From Luteolibacter flavescens (GTDB lineage Bacteria; Verrucomicrobiota; Verrucomicrobiia; Verrucomicrobiales; Akkermansiaceae): 64,000 nucleotides of DNA. Location: positions 417,588-481,587 of the forward strand of contig NZ_JAPDDS010000004.1 of NCBI RefSeq assembly GCF_025950085.1. Direction: 5' to 3'. The position numbers were made by a program, and so were the translations under genes. This document shows positions 27,794 to 36,666 of this stretch, in pieces (within the stretch, counting starts at the first letter, position 1; each line of letters begins with the position of its first letter). The notes below the pieces were generated by a model. The model saw only the letters and a list, made by a program, of their open reading frames with translations, was not told the DNA's origin and did no database searches.

Positions 27794-29626
27794 ATGAATC
27801 AAACGGTACTCGACCAACCGAGAGCGGGCCTGCTGGTCCCGGCCTATGCACTGAGACGCAGCCACGACCTCGGCATCGGGGATACGGCGGCTGTGGTGGA
27901 AGCGATCGACTTCGCGGCGGACCATGGCTTCTCCGTGCTGCAACTGCTGCCGATCCACGAGACCTTCGGCGATCACAGCCCGTACAATCCCATCAGCTCG
28001 CGCGCGCTCTCACCCGCACTGCTGACGCTCTCGCCGAATGAAGTGCCGGGCCTGACGCATGCGATGCTGGAGCAGGCCGCGCCGGAGTCGTGGCTGGTGC
28101 AGCTCCGCGGCGGGAAGAATGTCCGCCAGCAGGCGGTGCATGCCTTGAAGACGCAGATCCTGCTCGATGCGTACCTGCAGTTCAGCGAGATCGCCTCGCC
28201 GGAGTCGCGCGCGGACTTCGATGACTTCAGCGCGGCACAGGCAAGCTGGCTGGATGCCTACACGCTCTTCCGCCTGCTGGTGCGCGAATACGAGGGGAAT
28301 ACGGAGTGGGCGGACTGGCGGCCCGAGCACCGGAGCAAGGAGGGCGCGGAGGGCTGGCTGCTGCAGCACCCGGCGCGCGAGAGCCTGGAGATGCTGCGCG
28401 CGGGCTTCGCCTTCATCCAATGGATCGGCTGGCGCCAGTGGCGCGGCGTGCGCGCGCACGCGGAGCAGCGCGGCGTGAAGGTGATGGGCGAGATGTCATT
28501 TGGCGTTGGAGTGAACAGTGCCGACGTGTGGGCAAATCCCTCCCTCTTCGACACGCAGTGGAGCCTCGGCACGCGGCCGCTCTCGCACTTCGACACCACG
28601 CAGGACGCGCGGCACTGGGGGCAAAACTGGGGCCTGCCCGCCTACCGGTGGGAGAACCACCGGTCGAGCGGCTTCGCCTGGCTGCGCGGACGCATCGCGT
28701 GGGAGAGCGAGTTTTTCCATGCGTGCCGGCTGGATCACCTGCGCGGCTACTTCCGCGCCTACATGTTCCCATGGCCGGGCGGTGCACGGCACGTGGAGTA
28801 CTCCGTGCTGACGGAGGAGCAGGTGGCGGAAAAGACGGGCGGGCTGCTGCCGCGCTTCGTGCCCGGGCCGGACGAGGTGCCGGCCGCCGCGGGGATGAAT
28901 GAACTCCAGGGCCGCGAGCTCATCGGACAGATCATCGAAGCCGCGGGCGAGATGGATCTGGTGGCGGAGATCATGGGCGAGATGCCGGACTACATGCAGC
29001 GCACGCTGGAGGACCTGCAGCTCGCGAACCTCTCCTTCCCGCAACTGCTGAGGACTCCGGACGGCGCGGTCATCCCGCCTTCGAAATTCCGCGAGATGAG
29101 TCTGGTGACCTACGCGAACCACGACAATGCACCTCTCGCCTCGCTCTATCTCCAAGCGAGGACGGAGCCGGACAGCCGCACGGCCGCGGACGTGGCCGCG
29201 CTGCTGGACTTCGCCGGATGGACGGGCGATTGGCCGGAGACGCTGGATGATGAATTGCTCGGCGACCTGCAGCGCAGCCTGATGGAGACGAGCGGGCGGC
29301 TCGCGGTGCTGATGGTGAGCGACCTGCTCGGCGTGCCGCTGCGCTTCAATCTGCCGGGCAGCTACGGCCACGGGACGTGGAGCGACCGGCTGGAAATGCC
29401 GCTCGCCGAGCTGGCCCGCCACCCCGTCTATGGCCCCCGCATCGCACGCGTCTCCGGCTGGGTCCACGACTCGGGCCGGAATGGCGTAGGCGGCGATTCA
29501 TCGGATGACGCCCATGGCAACGAAGGCGATAAAGACGGCAGTGTGAAGCCTTCACGGGATGCGAAGGTGCCGTGGCTCGCGAAGAAGAAGGCGCTGGAAA
29601 AGGTGCCGGTAGGCCCGCCGCTTTGA
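27794..29626 (+). CDS. malQ: 4-alpha-glucanotransferase (GH77)
   Basis: A 610-residue GH77 enzyme. It opens with AGLLVPAYALRRSHDLGIGD and contains the family core: the nucleophile Asp in RLDHLRGYFRAYMFP, the acid/base Glu in LVAEIMGEMPDY and the third Asp in YANHDNAPL. It transfers alpha-1,4-glucan segments in maltodextrin or glycogen turnover. A canonical ribosome-binding site AGGAG at 27781-27785, 8 bp ahead of the ATG, fixes the start. The last 60 residues are charged and low-complexity (GGDSSDDAHGNEGDKDGS), beyond the usual GH77 end. Confidence 0.92.
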   Translation: MNQTVLDQPRAGLLVPAYALRRSHDLGIGDTAAVVEAIDFAADHGFSVLQLLPIHETFGDHSPYNPISSRALSPALLTLSPNEVPGLTHAMLEQAAPESWLVQLRGGKNVRQQAVHALKTQILLDAYLQFSEIASPESRADFDDFSAAQASWLDAYTLFRLLVREYEGNTEWADWRPEHRSKEGAEGWLLQHPARESLEMLRAGFAFIQWIGWRQWRGVRAHAEQRGVKVMGEMSFGVGVNSADVWANPSLFDTQWSLGTRPLSHFDTTQDARHWGQNWGLPAYRWENHRSSGFAWLRGRIAWESEFFHACRLDHLRGYFRAYMFPWPGGARHVEYSVLTEEQVAEKTGGLLPRFVPGPDEVPAAAGMNELQGRELIGQIIEAAGEMDLVAEIMGEMPDYMQRTLEDLQLANLSFPQLLRTPDGAVIPPSKFREMSLVTYANHDNAPLASLYLQARTEPDSRTAADVAALLDFAGWTGDWPETLDDELLGDLQRSLMETSGRLAVLMVSDLLGVPLRFNLPGSYGHGTWSDRLEMPLAELARHPVYGPRIARVSGWVHDSGRNGVGGDSSDDAHGNEGDKDGSVKPSRDAKVPWLAKKKALEKVPVGPPL

Positions 29627-29637
29627 GCGGGTGGGCC
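29612..29637 (+). terminator. Hairpin at the end of malQ
   Basis: ggcccgcc at 29612-29619 pairs with ggtgggcc at 29630-29637, with one G-T pair. It overlaps the malQ stop and lies between convergent genes. No T run follows. Confidence 0.35.
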
Positions 29638-29648
29638 CGTCTTCTCGA

Positions 29649-30050
29649 TCAATATACTTCGAATTCCTTGTCCTCACTCATGCTGTAGCGCCAGCCGGGG
29701 CTCATGCTCTGGTAGGAGACCCCGCCATCCCAATTCAACTTCTTGTAGATCGAGTAGGAATCGCCGGCGGAGGAGTAGGTGAAGTCGTCGGCGGCATTCA
29801 TCTTCTCGATGGCGGCGCTGCTCAGTGGGAGGCTCAGGTCGAGATCGGCGAGGGAGAGCGGATAGCTGCCGTGGGCCTTCCTGTGTGCCTCGATGGCTGC
29901 GGGGACATCGCGCACGGGATCGCAGAGCTTCTGCAGCGCAACCTTGTCCCTGGAGGTATCCTGATAATCCCGGCACCCGCCGAGAAGCATCGCGACGGAG
30001 GCGAGAATGACGAAGCCGGGACGAGGGAAAGGTTTGCCGTGATGTCGCAT
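29649..30050 (-). CDS. Lipoprotein with pseudopilin-like C-terminal region
   Basis: The start at 30050 gives a lipoprotein signal (PGFVILASVAMLLGGC, Cys at residue 26); two upstream in-frame ATGs are possible but less likely. The segment AAIEAHRKAHGSYPLSLADL resembles the start of the globular domain of type II secretion G-type pseudopilins (IEAYKxxHGxYP). The protein has 133 residues. It is convergent with malQ and ends close to the MITE-like repeat on its upstream side. The function is unknown. Confidence 0.65.
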   Translation of the reverse strand: MRHHGKPFPRPGFVILASVAMLLGGCRDYQDTSRDKVALQKLCDPVRDVPAAIEAHRKAHGSYPLSLADLDLSLPLSSAAIEKMNAADDFTYSSAGDSYSIYKKLNWDGGVSYQSMSPGWRYSMSEDKEFEVY

Positions 30051-30146
30051 GGTGGCTTGGATTGCTTTGCCCATCATCATGCCGGCGCGGACGATGAGCG
30101 CTCAAGCCTCCCATGATGAAAACGGCATGAAGCATCCGTGATCAAA

Positions 30147-30310
30147 GTGGTCCGCATCGCTCCGCGTGCGGTTCACCGGTAGGAGAGGGGGCACTAGTCG
30201 GCGCGGGAGATGTCTCAAGTGAAGTTCGCCGCAGTGGTGGACTTGCTTGAGAGTGCAGGACGAAGCCCGCCGCCAGATGACTTCGCCGCACGCGGAGCGA
30301 TGCGGACCAC
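30147..30310. repeat. MITE-like element copy 1 (164 bp, 25-bp TIRs)
   Basis: The left terminus at 30147-30171 (gtggtccgcatcgc...) and the right terminus at 30286-30310 (...gcgatgcggaccac) are perfect 25-bp inverted repeats. The interior shares atgtctcaagtg and the gcccgccgc region with copies 2 and 3. No transposase is inside. In all three copies CAAA precedes the element and GATG follows it, so the true ends may be a few bases further out. Confidence 0.8.
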
Positions 30311-30408
30311 GATGTTCTCGGGCGGGGTTGTCCGGTGGATCGCGGGTTGCGTTTTTCGGGCGGGGTGCGAGACGCCAGAAGGACGCAGTCCTTCTGCTGC
30401 GAATGCAC
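30311..30408. repeat. Repeat tail module, copy 1
   Basis: These 98 bp (gatgttctcgggcgggg to gaatgcac) follow the MITE-like element and recur after copy 3. They contain a perfect 9-bp hairpin with a 3-nt loop (cagaaggac at 30376-30384, gtccttctg at 30388-30396). Copy 2 lacks this tail. Confidence 0.7.
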
Positions 30409-30499
30409 GTGGCCCCCTTTGGTAGATGCGTTTCATCCGAGGCGTCACTCGCGATTTTGACTTCTCCCGCGCGAGCAGTGCTGCTTGCGTTTGCTCGTG

Positions 30500-31018
30500 A
30501 TGAGATCCCTCTGGACGGTCGTTGTTTCCTTGGCACTCGTGTGCCATGTTTCCGGCTGGATTCATGAGGAGCCTGTGGACCACTCCAAGCAACTTGCTTC
30601 ATCGCAATTCGCCGGAATCGTCGAAGTGACCAGCCTCACCGACACCGGGGAGAAAAGGAGGATGTTCGATTACAAGGTGGCATTTCGTGAGGTGAAGGTC
30701 GCCTTGAAGGTCCTGTCTCACTTGAAGGGAGAAAAGAAAGGCGAGCTGGCTTTCACCGTCTATCGGGAGCCGACCGAGGAAGAGCTGGTCGCCGACGGCA
30801 TGTCCCGTGAGGATGCCTTCCAAACCTCCCTGAATCTCGGGTGCGACGAGCGGCTGCATCTCTATCTGGTAAAGGTCAGGAGGCGCGATCACCTCATGGT
30901 CTATTTGAAGAAGTCGGGAGATGGTTTTTCACCTGTGGCCGGTGATGAGAAGGCGAGCAGATCCATCCATCGCATGGAGGAGGCCAACGTCTTGAATCCT
31001 TCGGCGGGTAGTGACTGA
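30500..31018 (+). CDS. Secreted hypothetical protein between repeat copies
   Basis: A 172-residue protein starting MRSLWTVVVSLALVCHVSGW, a signal peptide. The mature part is charged and probably alpha/beta (FAGIVEVTSLTDTGEKRRMF, VKVALKVLSHLKGEKKGELA, ERLHLYLVKVRRRDHLMVYL). In-frame TTG and GTG codons lie just upstream, but the ATG at 30500 gives the best signal peptide. I recognise no family. Codon use is less GC-biased than in the neighbouring enzymes. It is flanked on both sides by MITE-like repeats. Confidence 0.7.
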   Translation: MRSLWTVVVSLALVCHVSGWIHEEPVDHSKQLASSQFAGIVEVTSLTDTGEKRRMFDYKVAFREVKVALKVLSHLKGEKKGELAFTVYREPTEEELVADGMSREDAFQTSLNLGCDERLHLYLVKVRRRDHLMVYLKKSGDGFSPVAGDEKASRSIHRMEEANVLNPSAGSD

Positions 31019-31032
31019 GTGCTGTTGTCAAA

Positions 31033-31204
31033 GTGGTCCACATCGCTCCGCGTGCGGTTCGCTGGTAGGGAAGGAGCGGGTGATGAACGTCGGTGCGGGT
31101 GATGTCTCAAGTGGAGTCGCCGCGAGCCGAAAGGGCGCACGAAGTGACTGAAAGTGAAGCCCACCGTCAGATGGCTTCGCCGCACGCGGAGCGATGCGGA
31201 CCAC
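31033..31204. repeat. MITE-like element copy 2 (172 bp)
   Basis: The left terminus at 31033-31057 and the right terminus at 31180-31204 match those of copy 1, with one change in the left arm. The interior shares gatgtctcaagtgg. The shared tail does not follow; the sequence after GATG is unrelated. Confidence 0.78.
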
Positions 31205-31288
31205 GATGCCGGGCTGGTGTGAGGCTGGCAGGGACATTGACCGCGGACGCGATTTTCGAGATAAGCCGTCTGTGGAATGCCCCGAGTC

Positions 31289-32167
31289 ATGAAGTTCACC
31301 CGGCGATCTGCATATCTCGGCGTCGCTGGCCTGCTCATGGTGCTGGCCTGCTTCCTGGCTCTTTCGCGCGGATCGTCTGATCGTGATTTTCCCGTCGAGG
31401 GAGCCACGTCGCCAGACACTTCCAAACCCCTCGTGTCGATTCAGGATCAAGCTTTGCCATCGAAGTCTGATCGAGCTCGGCCCGCTGATACAGGCGACCG
31501 ATGGATGTCTCATGCCCGGCGCTTCATTCGCGGATCGTCGATTAACGATTCACTGTCTGCGCTCCGGGAAATGGAAGACGTGATGGCCGTCGCCAAGTCG
31601 GAGCTGCGGGGAAAGGATCTGCTGGCCTTCCTCGTCGCGGTTGATTCCTCATGCCCGGATCATTTCAAGGATAGGTTTTACTCGGAAGGCATCGAGGGCA
31701 TCCTGGCGCGGAAAGTAGATCGAGATGGGGTGGTGGCATTTGTCTCGGCGATCGAGATTCCCGTGATCCTTTCCGAGGCCATGGGAAGGTCCGCCGCCGA
31801 GGCAGGGCTGGAATCAATCAAGGGGAGGATGATGGATGCATTTTCGGATCAACTGAATGCCCCGATGTTTCTCGCCGGATACCAAGGAACGATCCTGAAG
31901 CGTGATCCTGAAGCGGCGGTGGATGGGATCGTGTCGTATTTCAGCGCCACCGATGATCGGATCGTCTTGGTGCCATTCCTGAAGTATGTTCATTCCGCGG
32001 ATGATCTCCGTCTGTTAGAAGAAGAGTTTGCGAATTCGGATGCGGAGTATCGGGAGTTCGCTCTTGAGAAGATCCTCGAGAAGGGGGGAGCGGGATATAA
32101 GAGGGCTCATTGGAATGAGTCGATCATGAGAAAGCTGGAGTCGCAGGGCAAGGGGGCAGGGGATTGA
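31289..32167 (+). CDS. Membrane-anchored helical hypothetical protein
   Basis: A 292-residue protein with an N-terminal membrane anchor (YLGVAGLLMVLACFLALS). The rest is mostly helical (DSLSALREMEDVMAVAKSEL, GYQGTILKRDPEAAVDGIV, LRLLEEEFANSDAEYREFAL) and recalls helical-repeat proteins such as those at the left end of the window. I recognise no specific family. An alternative start lies at 31277. It stands between MITE-like copies 2 and 3. Confidence 0.7.
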   Translation: MKFTRRSAYLGVAGLLMVLACFLALSRGSSDRDFPVEGATSPDTSKPLVSIQDQALPSKSDRARPADTGDRWMSHARRFIRGSSINDSLSALREMEDVMAVAKSELRGKDLLAFLVAVDSSCPDHFKDRFYSEGIEGILARKVDRDGVVAFVSAIEIPVILSEAMGRSAAEAGLESIKGRMMDAFSDQLNAPMFLAGYQGTILKRDPEAAVDGIVSYFSATDDRIVLVPFLKYVHSADDLRLLEEEFANSDAEYREFALEKILEKGGAGYKRAHWNESIMRKLESQGKGAGD

Positions 32168-32211
32168 GCCGGTGGTGTTGTGGATCAAGAAGGCCGATGC
32201 GGGCATGCAAA

Positions 32212-32421
32212 GTGGTCCGCATCGCTCCGCGTGCGGTTCATCGGTTGGGAAGGAGTGGGGGATGCTCGCCGTGGGTGATGTCTCAAGTGGAGCCGTCGCG
32301 AGCGGAAAGGGCGCACGAAGAGGCTGAGAGCGAAGTCCACCGCATTGGTGGACTTGTTCGAGAGCGTAGGACGAAGCCCGCCGCGATATTGCTTCGCCGC
32401 ACGCAGAGTGATGCGGACCAC
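32212..32421. repeat. MITE-like element copy 3 (210 bp)
   Basis: The left terminus at 32212-32236 equals copy 1; the right terminus at 32397-32421 has two changes. The interior is longer than in copies 1 and 2 but shares gatgtctcaagtgg, aaagggcgcacgaag (with copy 2) and the acgaagcccgccgc region (with copy 1). Confidence 0.78.
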
Positions 32422-32510
32422 GATGTTCTCGGGCGGGGTTTTCCGGTGGATCGCGGGTGGCGTTTTTCGGGCGGGGCGCGAGACGCCAGAAGGACGCAGT
32501 CCTTCTGCTA
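32422..32510. repeat. Repeat tail module, copy 3
   Basis: Near-identical to the tail after copy 1 (gatgttctcgggcgggg, cgtttttcgggcgggg) and with the same perfect hairpin at 32487-32495/32499-32507. Confidence 0.7.
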
Positions 32511-32572
32511 CGACCTTCTTGCTGCTGCTACGAATGCACGGTCCGCCGCCACGAGTCGCCGGGGGAAAAGAA

Positions 32573-32602
32573 AAGGAGCGATGACGGGTGTCATCGCTCC
32601 TT
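32573..32602 (-). terminator. Rho-independent terminator of the M16 protease gene
   Basis: A perfect 13-bp stem (aaggagcgatgac at 32573-32585, gtcatcgctcctt at 32590-32602) with loop gggt. On the minus strand it runs into ttttctttt. It lies about 80 bp beyond the stop of the M16 gene. Confidence 0.85.
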
Positions 32603-32682
32603 GGCTTGGTGAGGTGCGCTGGCATCGGGGCCAGCGCGGTGCGGTGAGCTGTCGACGTGAAGCCTACACTCCAAGTGATGGC

Positions 32683-35682
32683 TTACTCGCCCTCGGCCTT
32701 CTTCTCGGTCTCCGGGTGGATCAGCACCTTCAGCGCGTGCTTCTGGCCGAGGTATTTGATGGCGATGTCGTGCAGCTCCTTCGCGGTGATGGAGGCGTAG
32801 TCGGCATCGCGGCCGCGGATGAGGTCGAGGCGGGCGGGGTCTTCCTGGGACTGGGCGAGCACGGTGCCGAGCCAGTAGGAGTTGTCGCGCTTCGTCTTCT
32901 CCATGGTCGCCTGCATCGGCTTGCGGGCGCGGTCGAGCTCGTCGTCATTCGTGCCGTCGCGGGCGAGCAGGTTGGCGATCTCGGTGGCGGTGTCGGCCAG
33001 CTTCTTCGTGTCCTCCGCCTTGCCGACGCACATGGCCATCATGTAGCCGTAGCCGTCGAGGCCGTCCGAGCCGGTCGCTCCCGCATTCGGGCTGTAGGAG
33101 GCACCGAGCTTCTCGCGGATCTCCTCGCGCAGGCGGTCGCTGAGGATGCTGCCGAGCAGGTTCAGGCGGCGGAAGAGCTTGGTATTCCCGCGCAGGCCCT
33201 CCGTTTTCCATACCACGATGGCGGTGCCCTGGGCGATCTTGCTATCGTAGGTGAAGGTCTTCTCAGCGGCACCCTTCGGGAAGTTGATCTTCCGTGCGGC
33301 GGCCAGGTCGGCCTTCTTCTCCGCGCGTGCGGGCAGCGCGCCAAAGGTCTTCAGCACCAGCGGCAGCAGCGTGCTCTCGTCGAAGTCACCCACGATGCTG
33401 AGCTCCAGGTAGTCCTTCGTCAGCGCGGGCGTGAGCCACTTGCGCGCATCCTCGATGGTGTAGCTGCCCAGCTTCTCCTCGGTGAGCACACCCCAGCGCG
33501 AGTCCGCGCCGTGGAGCCATGCCTCCATCTGCGCGTGCGGGCCCTCGGGCGTGTGGCGGAGCTGCTGGAAGATCATCGGGATGGCCTTCTTGAACTGCGC
33601 CACCGCTTCCTCCCGGTAGCCGGGGTCGGTGAGCTGCGCGCACATGATCTGGAGTTGCAGCCCGATGTCCTCCGGCGTGGTGCGGCCGCCGAGCGTGAAG
33701 GCATCGTCGCCCACCGCGAAGGCCGTGCCGACATTCTGCCCGGCCAGGATCTGCTGGAGATCGTCCACCGAGTGCTTGCCCAGGCCGCCCGCGTCAAAGA
33801 CCGAGCTGGCGAACAAATCCAGGCCCGGCATGTCCTTCGGCTGGGTCAGCTTGCCGCTGCCGAAGCGCGTCGTGAGACGGATGGATCCCTTCTCGAAGTC
33901 CGTCTTCTTCAGGTTCAGGCGGACGCCATTGGAAAGCACGATCTGGGAGAACTCCAGGCCCTCCACTTCCTTCCGCGACTTCACCGTGCCGGCGGGGCCG
34001 AAGTCGGTGTAGGCGAATTCCACGGCCTCCTTCTGCTCCGGTGCCTCCACCGGCTTGCTACGGGACTCCTCGTAGATGGCCAGCAGCGTCGCGCGGGCAT
34101 TCTCCGGCTCCTGCTTCGTCGTCAGCACCAGGTGCATCCCCTGGTCCGCCCAGAATTCGCGGAAGGCCGCGTGGCACGTCTCCGCCGTCATGGTGTCCAG
34201 GCCCTTCGCGATGATCTCCAGGTCCGTCTCCGGCGTGGAGAAGACCGTTCCATCATTGATCGAGCGTGCGATCCCCGTGGCGAGCGATTCCGACTTGCGG
34301 GTCGGCGCGGTCTTCACCGCCTGCTGGTAGGCATTCAGCACGTTCGCCTTCGCCTCCGCGATCTCCGCATCCGTGAAGCCGAACTCCAGCGCGCGGCGGA
34401 ATTCCTGCTCCAGCACCGGCAGCGCGTCCTGCCAGCGGTCATCCGCGGCCGTCACGTCGAAGGAGCCGATCTCGGCGTAGTTGAAAAGCTCATCGCGCGA
34501 CGAGCTGCCCTTCGCGATGGGAGAGCCATCCTGCTTCGAGATGCGCTCGAAGCGGCGGCCGATCGCCGCATTCGCCAGGCCCAGCGGCAGCATGGAGAGC
34601 CGGCGCGTCGAGCTGTCCGGCACGATGCTGTACGGGCGCACGGACACCAGCGAGAGATCCGTGGAAGTCACTTCCTTGTCCGAGAAGACCGCGGCCTGCA
34701 TGCCCTCGATCTTCTTGATCTCGCCCAGCTCGGGATTCTTGCCCGGGTCCGCGGGATTCGTCAGCGAGGAGAAGTTCTCCTTGATGCGTGCCTCGATCTC
34801 CTCGGGCTTCACATCGCCCACCACGACGAAGGTCATGCGCTCCGGCGTGTAGTAGCGCGTGTAGAGATCCACGAAGCGCTCGCGCGGAGCGGTCTTGATC
34901 ACCTCCTCGGTGCCGATGGGGAAGCGCTTCGTGAGCAGCGAGCCCGGCAGCAGCTCCGCGAACTGCTGCTCCATCAGGCGGAAGCCCACCGTATCCCGGC
35001 TGGTCTTTTCGGAAAGGATCACGCCGCGCTCCTTGTCGATCTCCTCGGCATCCAGCTTCGCGCCATCGCCGAAGTCGCGCATGATGGTGAAGCCCAGCTT
35101 CATGATCTCCTCAGAGAGATCCGGCAGGTCCAGCATGTACACCGTCTCGTCAAAGGACGTGTAGGCATTCACGTGCGCGCCGAAGGCGATGCCCAGGCGC
35201 TGCATCCGAGGGATCAGCTCGTCCGGGGTGAAGTTCTTCGAGCCATTGAAGACCATGTGCTCCAGGAAGTGAGCCACGCCGCGCTGGTCATCCGCCTCCA
35301 TCAGCGAGCCCGCCGCGATGTGCATGCGCAGCGAGACGCGGCCCGGCGGCTCGGCATTCGGGTAGATGATGTAGCGCATGCCGTTCTCCAGCTTGCCAAA
35401 GACGGCCTTCGGGTCGGCGGCGATGTCGCTCTGCTCCTGCGGCCACGTTTTCGCCGTGGCGTCGGCGGCCTCCGTGTCCGTCTTCACCGAGAGCGTCGCC
35501 GGCTCGGTGGTGGCGGGGTCGGGTTTCTCCGCCGCGGCCGTGTCGCCCTCCTTGGCGGGCTCGCTGCCCTCGGCAGCGGGTGGCTCCGCCGCGGGCGGCG
35601 GCGGGGCCGGTTTTCGGATCATGAAAAACGCCGCCACGGCGGCGAGGATCAGGCTGAGAATCAATGGGGCCGGATTTCGCAT
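32683..35682 (-). CDS. M16 family metallopeptidase (insulinase-like, two-domain)
   Basis: With the start at 35682 the protein has 999 residues and a single N-terminal membrane anchor (PLILSLILAAVAAFFMI) followed by a Pro/Ala/Glu-rich linker. The inverted zinc motif HFLEH lies at residues 138-142, and the third zinc ligand is probably E218 in KERGVILSE, 76 residues on as is usual. Two M16-type halves follow; the second begins near AGTVKSRKEVEGLEFSQI and is the inactive partner domain. It likely degrades peptides in the periplasm or at the membrane surface. It appears monocistronic. Confidence 0.93.
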   Translation of the reverse strand: MRNPAPLILSLILAAVAAFFMIRKPAPPPPAAEPPAAEGSEPAKEGDTAAAEKPDPATTEPATLSVKTDTEAADATAKTWPQEQSDIAADPKAVFGKLENGMRYIIYPNAEPPGRVSLRMHIAAGSLMEADDQRGVAHFLEHMVFNGSKNFTPDELIPRMQRLGIAFGAHVNAYTSFDETVYMLDLPDLSEEIMKLGFTIMRDFGDGAKLDAEEIDKERGVILSEKTSRDTVGFRLMEQQFAELLPGSLLTKRFPIGTEEVIKTAPRERFVDLYTRYYTPERMTFVVVGDVKPEEIEARIKENFSSLTNPADPGKNPELGEIKKIEGMQAAVFSDKEVTSTDLSLVSVRPYSIVPDSSTRRLSMLPLGLANAAIGRRFERISKQDGSPIAKGSSSRDELFNYAEIGSFDVTAADDRWQDALPVLEQEFRRALEFGFTDAEIAEAKANVLNAYQQAVKTAPTRKSESLATGIARSINDGTVFSTPETDLEIIAKGLDTMTAETCHAAFREFWADQGMHLVLTTKQEPENARATLLAIYEESRSKPVEAPEQKEAVEFAYTDFGPAGTVKSRKEVEGLEFSQIVLSNGVRLNLKKTDFEKGSIRLTTRFGSGKLTQPKDMPGLDLFASSVFDAGGLGKHSVDDLQQILAGQNVGTAFAVGDDAFTLGGRTTPEDIGLQLQIMCAQLTDPGYREEAVAQFKKAIPMIFQQLRHTPEGPHAQMEAWLHGADSRWGVLTEEKLGSYTIEDARKWLTPALTKDYLELSIVGDFDESTLLPLVLKTFGALPARAEKKADLAAARKINFPKGAAEKTFTYDSKIAQGTAIVVWKTEGLRGNTKLFRRLNLLGSILSDRLREEIREKLGASYSPNAGATGSDGLDGYGYMMAMCVGKAEDTKKLADTATEIANLLARDGTNDDELDRARKPMQATMEKTKRDNSYWLGTVLAQSQEDPARLDLIRGRDADYASITAKELHDIAIKYLGQKHALKVLIHPETEKKAEGE

Positions 35683-36047
35683 GAGCGAAGCTGCGTCTTC
35701 CCTCCCGCCCTTGGCAACGGAGAAAGCGGGCCGCCCCCGTGGATTCTCCCGGTGAAACGTGACGAAGCCCCCGGAATCCGGGATAGCCACCCTCAGCCCA
35801 ACCCCACCGCCCGCCTCCGCAGCCCGCGTACAGGTAAGCAGGTAGGCGAGGGGAGGGGCCGCGCGCGCCTACAACCCGGCGTGGCGAGGCCGCCGTGGAG
35901 CGCCGTGGGAAGGCTGGCGGAGGGGGCGGCGAAGAGCCTTCGGGCCGGTCCGTGAATTTTTTGTAGAATCGGGATTGCAAAACCCTGTCCGCCGTGATGG
36001 TTTCGCGGCCCGCCGGTCCCGGACCGGAGGAAAGCAGACAAACAAAC

Positions 36048-36131
36048 GCGCGCGTGGCGGAATTGGTAGACGCGCTAGATTCAGGTTCTAGTGGGGGCAA
36101 CCCCGTGGAGGTTCGAGTCCTCTCGCGCGCA
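36048..36131 (+). tRNA. tRNA-Leu (anticodon CAG)
   Basis: Acceptor arms GCGCGCG (36048-36054) and CGCGCGC (36124-36130) pair, with discriminator A at 36131. The anticodon stem CTAGA/TCTAG encloses TTCAGGT, giving anticodon CAG, which reads CUG. A long variable arm (tgggggcaacccc) and the T-arm ggttcgagtcc are present. The 3' CCA is not encoded. Confidence 0.95.
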
Positions 36132-36146
36132 CTGTTTTGATTAGCA

Positions 36147-36178
36147 AAAGGTCGCGAGAAATCGCGGCCTTTGTTTTT
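36147..36178 (+). terminator. Terminator after tRNA-Leu
   Basis: The stem aaaggtcgcga/tcgcggccttt with loop gaaa has one G-T pair and is followed by gttttt. It lies 15 bp beyond the tRNA. Confidence 0.8.
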
Positions 36179-36225
36179 GAGCCACATCTAACAGGTGGGT
36201 GCAGCTATGGTGCACCTACGTCCCC

Positions 36226-36663
36226 ATGAAGGCTTTTCGGCTGATTTCAACCGGCAGGACGCTCGGACCTTTTGGGATCGTGCTGGGGAAAGTGCTGCGA
36301 AGCGAGGCCGAGACGGCTGTGGAGGTGCTCCTATTCCGCGGACGGCGGAAGGAACCGCTCTCGCTGCAGCTTCAGTGGCAACCAGGCGGCTCCGCGGGCC
36401 GCGACCTCACTCCCGCCGAGTTGGAAGTCGTGAAGCACTGGGCAACGGGCCAGATGACCGGGAAGGCCGCTGAATCGGGAGAGTGGCAGGAAGAGGCTGA
36501 GCCGATGACCCTGATTCAGTCCGCCGTGGTTGAAGCCGGCGCGGCCGGGAGCTGGGATGTCTCGGACTTGCTGACGGTCTCGGGGTTCGTGGAGCGCTGT
36601 GAGGCTTCCGCGCGCCGCCACGCTCTCCTTCCCGCTTTGCCCGGCGAGCAGATTGCTCCATGA
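36226..36663 (+). CDS. Hypothetical protein next to tRNA-Leu
   Basis: A 145-residue soluble protein (MKAFRLISTGRTLGPFGIVL at the start). The first half looks like beta strands with basic loops, the second like helices (DLTPAELEVVKHWATGQM, TLIQSAVVEAGAAGSWDV). No family is recognised. It is convergent with, and 3 bp from, the end of the small HTH gene. It may belong to a mobile-element block that begins at the tRNA. Confidence 0.55.
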   Translation: MKAFRLISTGRTLGPFGIVLGKVLRSEAETAVEVLLFRGRRKEPLSLQLQWQPGGSAGRDLTPAELEVVKHWATGQMTGKAAESGEWQEEAEPMTLIQSAVVEAGAAGSWDVSDLLTVSGFVERCEASARRHALLPALPGEQIAP

Positions 36664-36666
36664 GCT

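Noticed and set aside
32164..35955. 1263-codon plus-strand frame opposite the M16 protease
   Set aside because: It is the antisense shadow of a protease with a complete HxxEH motif, and it runs through a repeat element. No protein family is visible.
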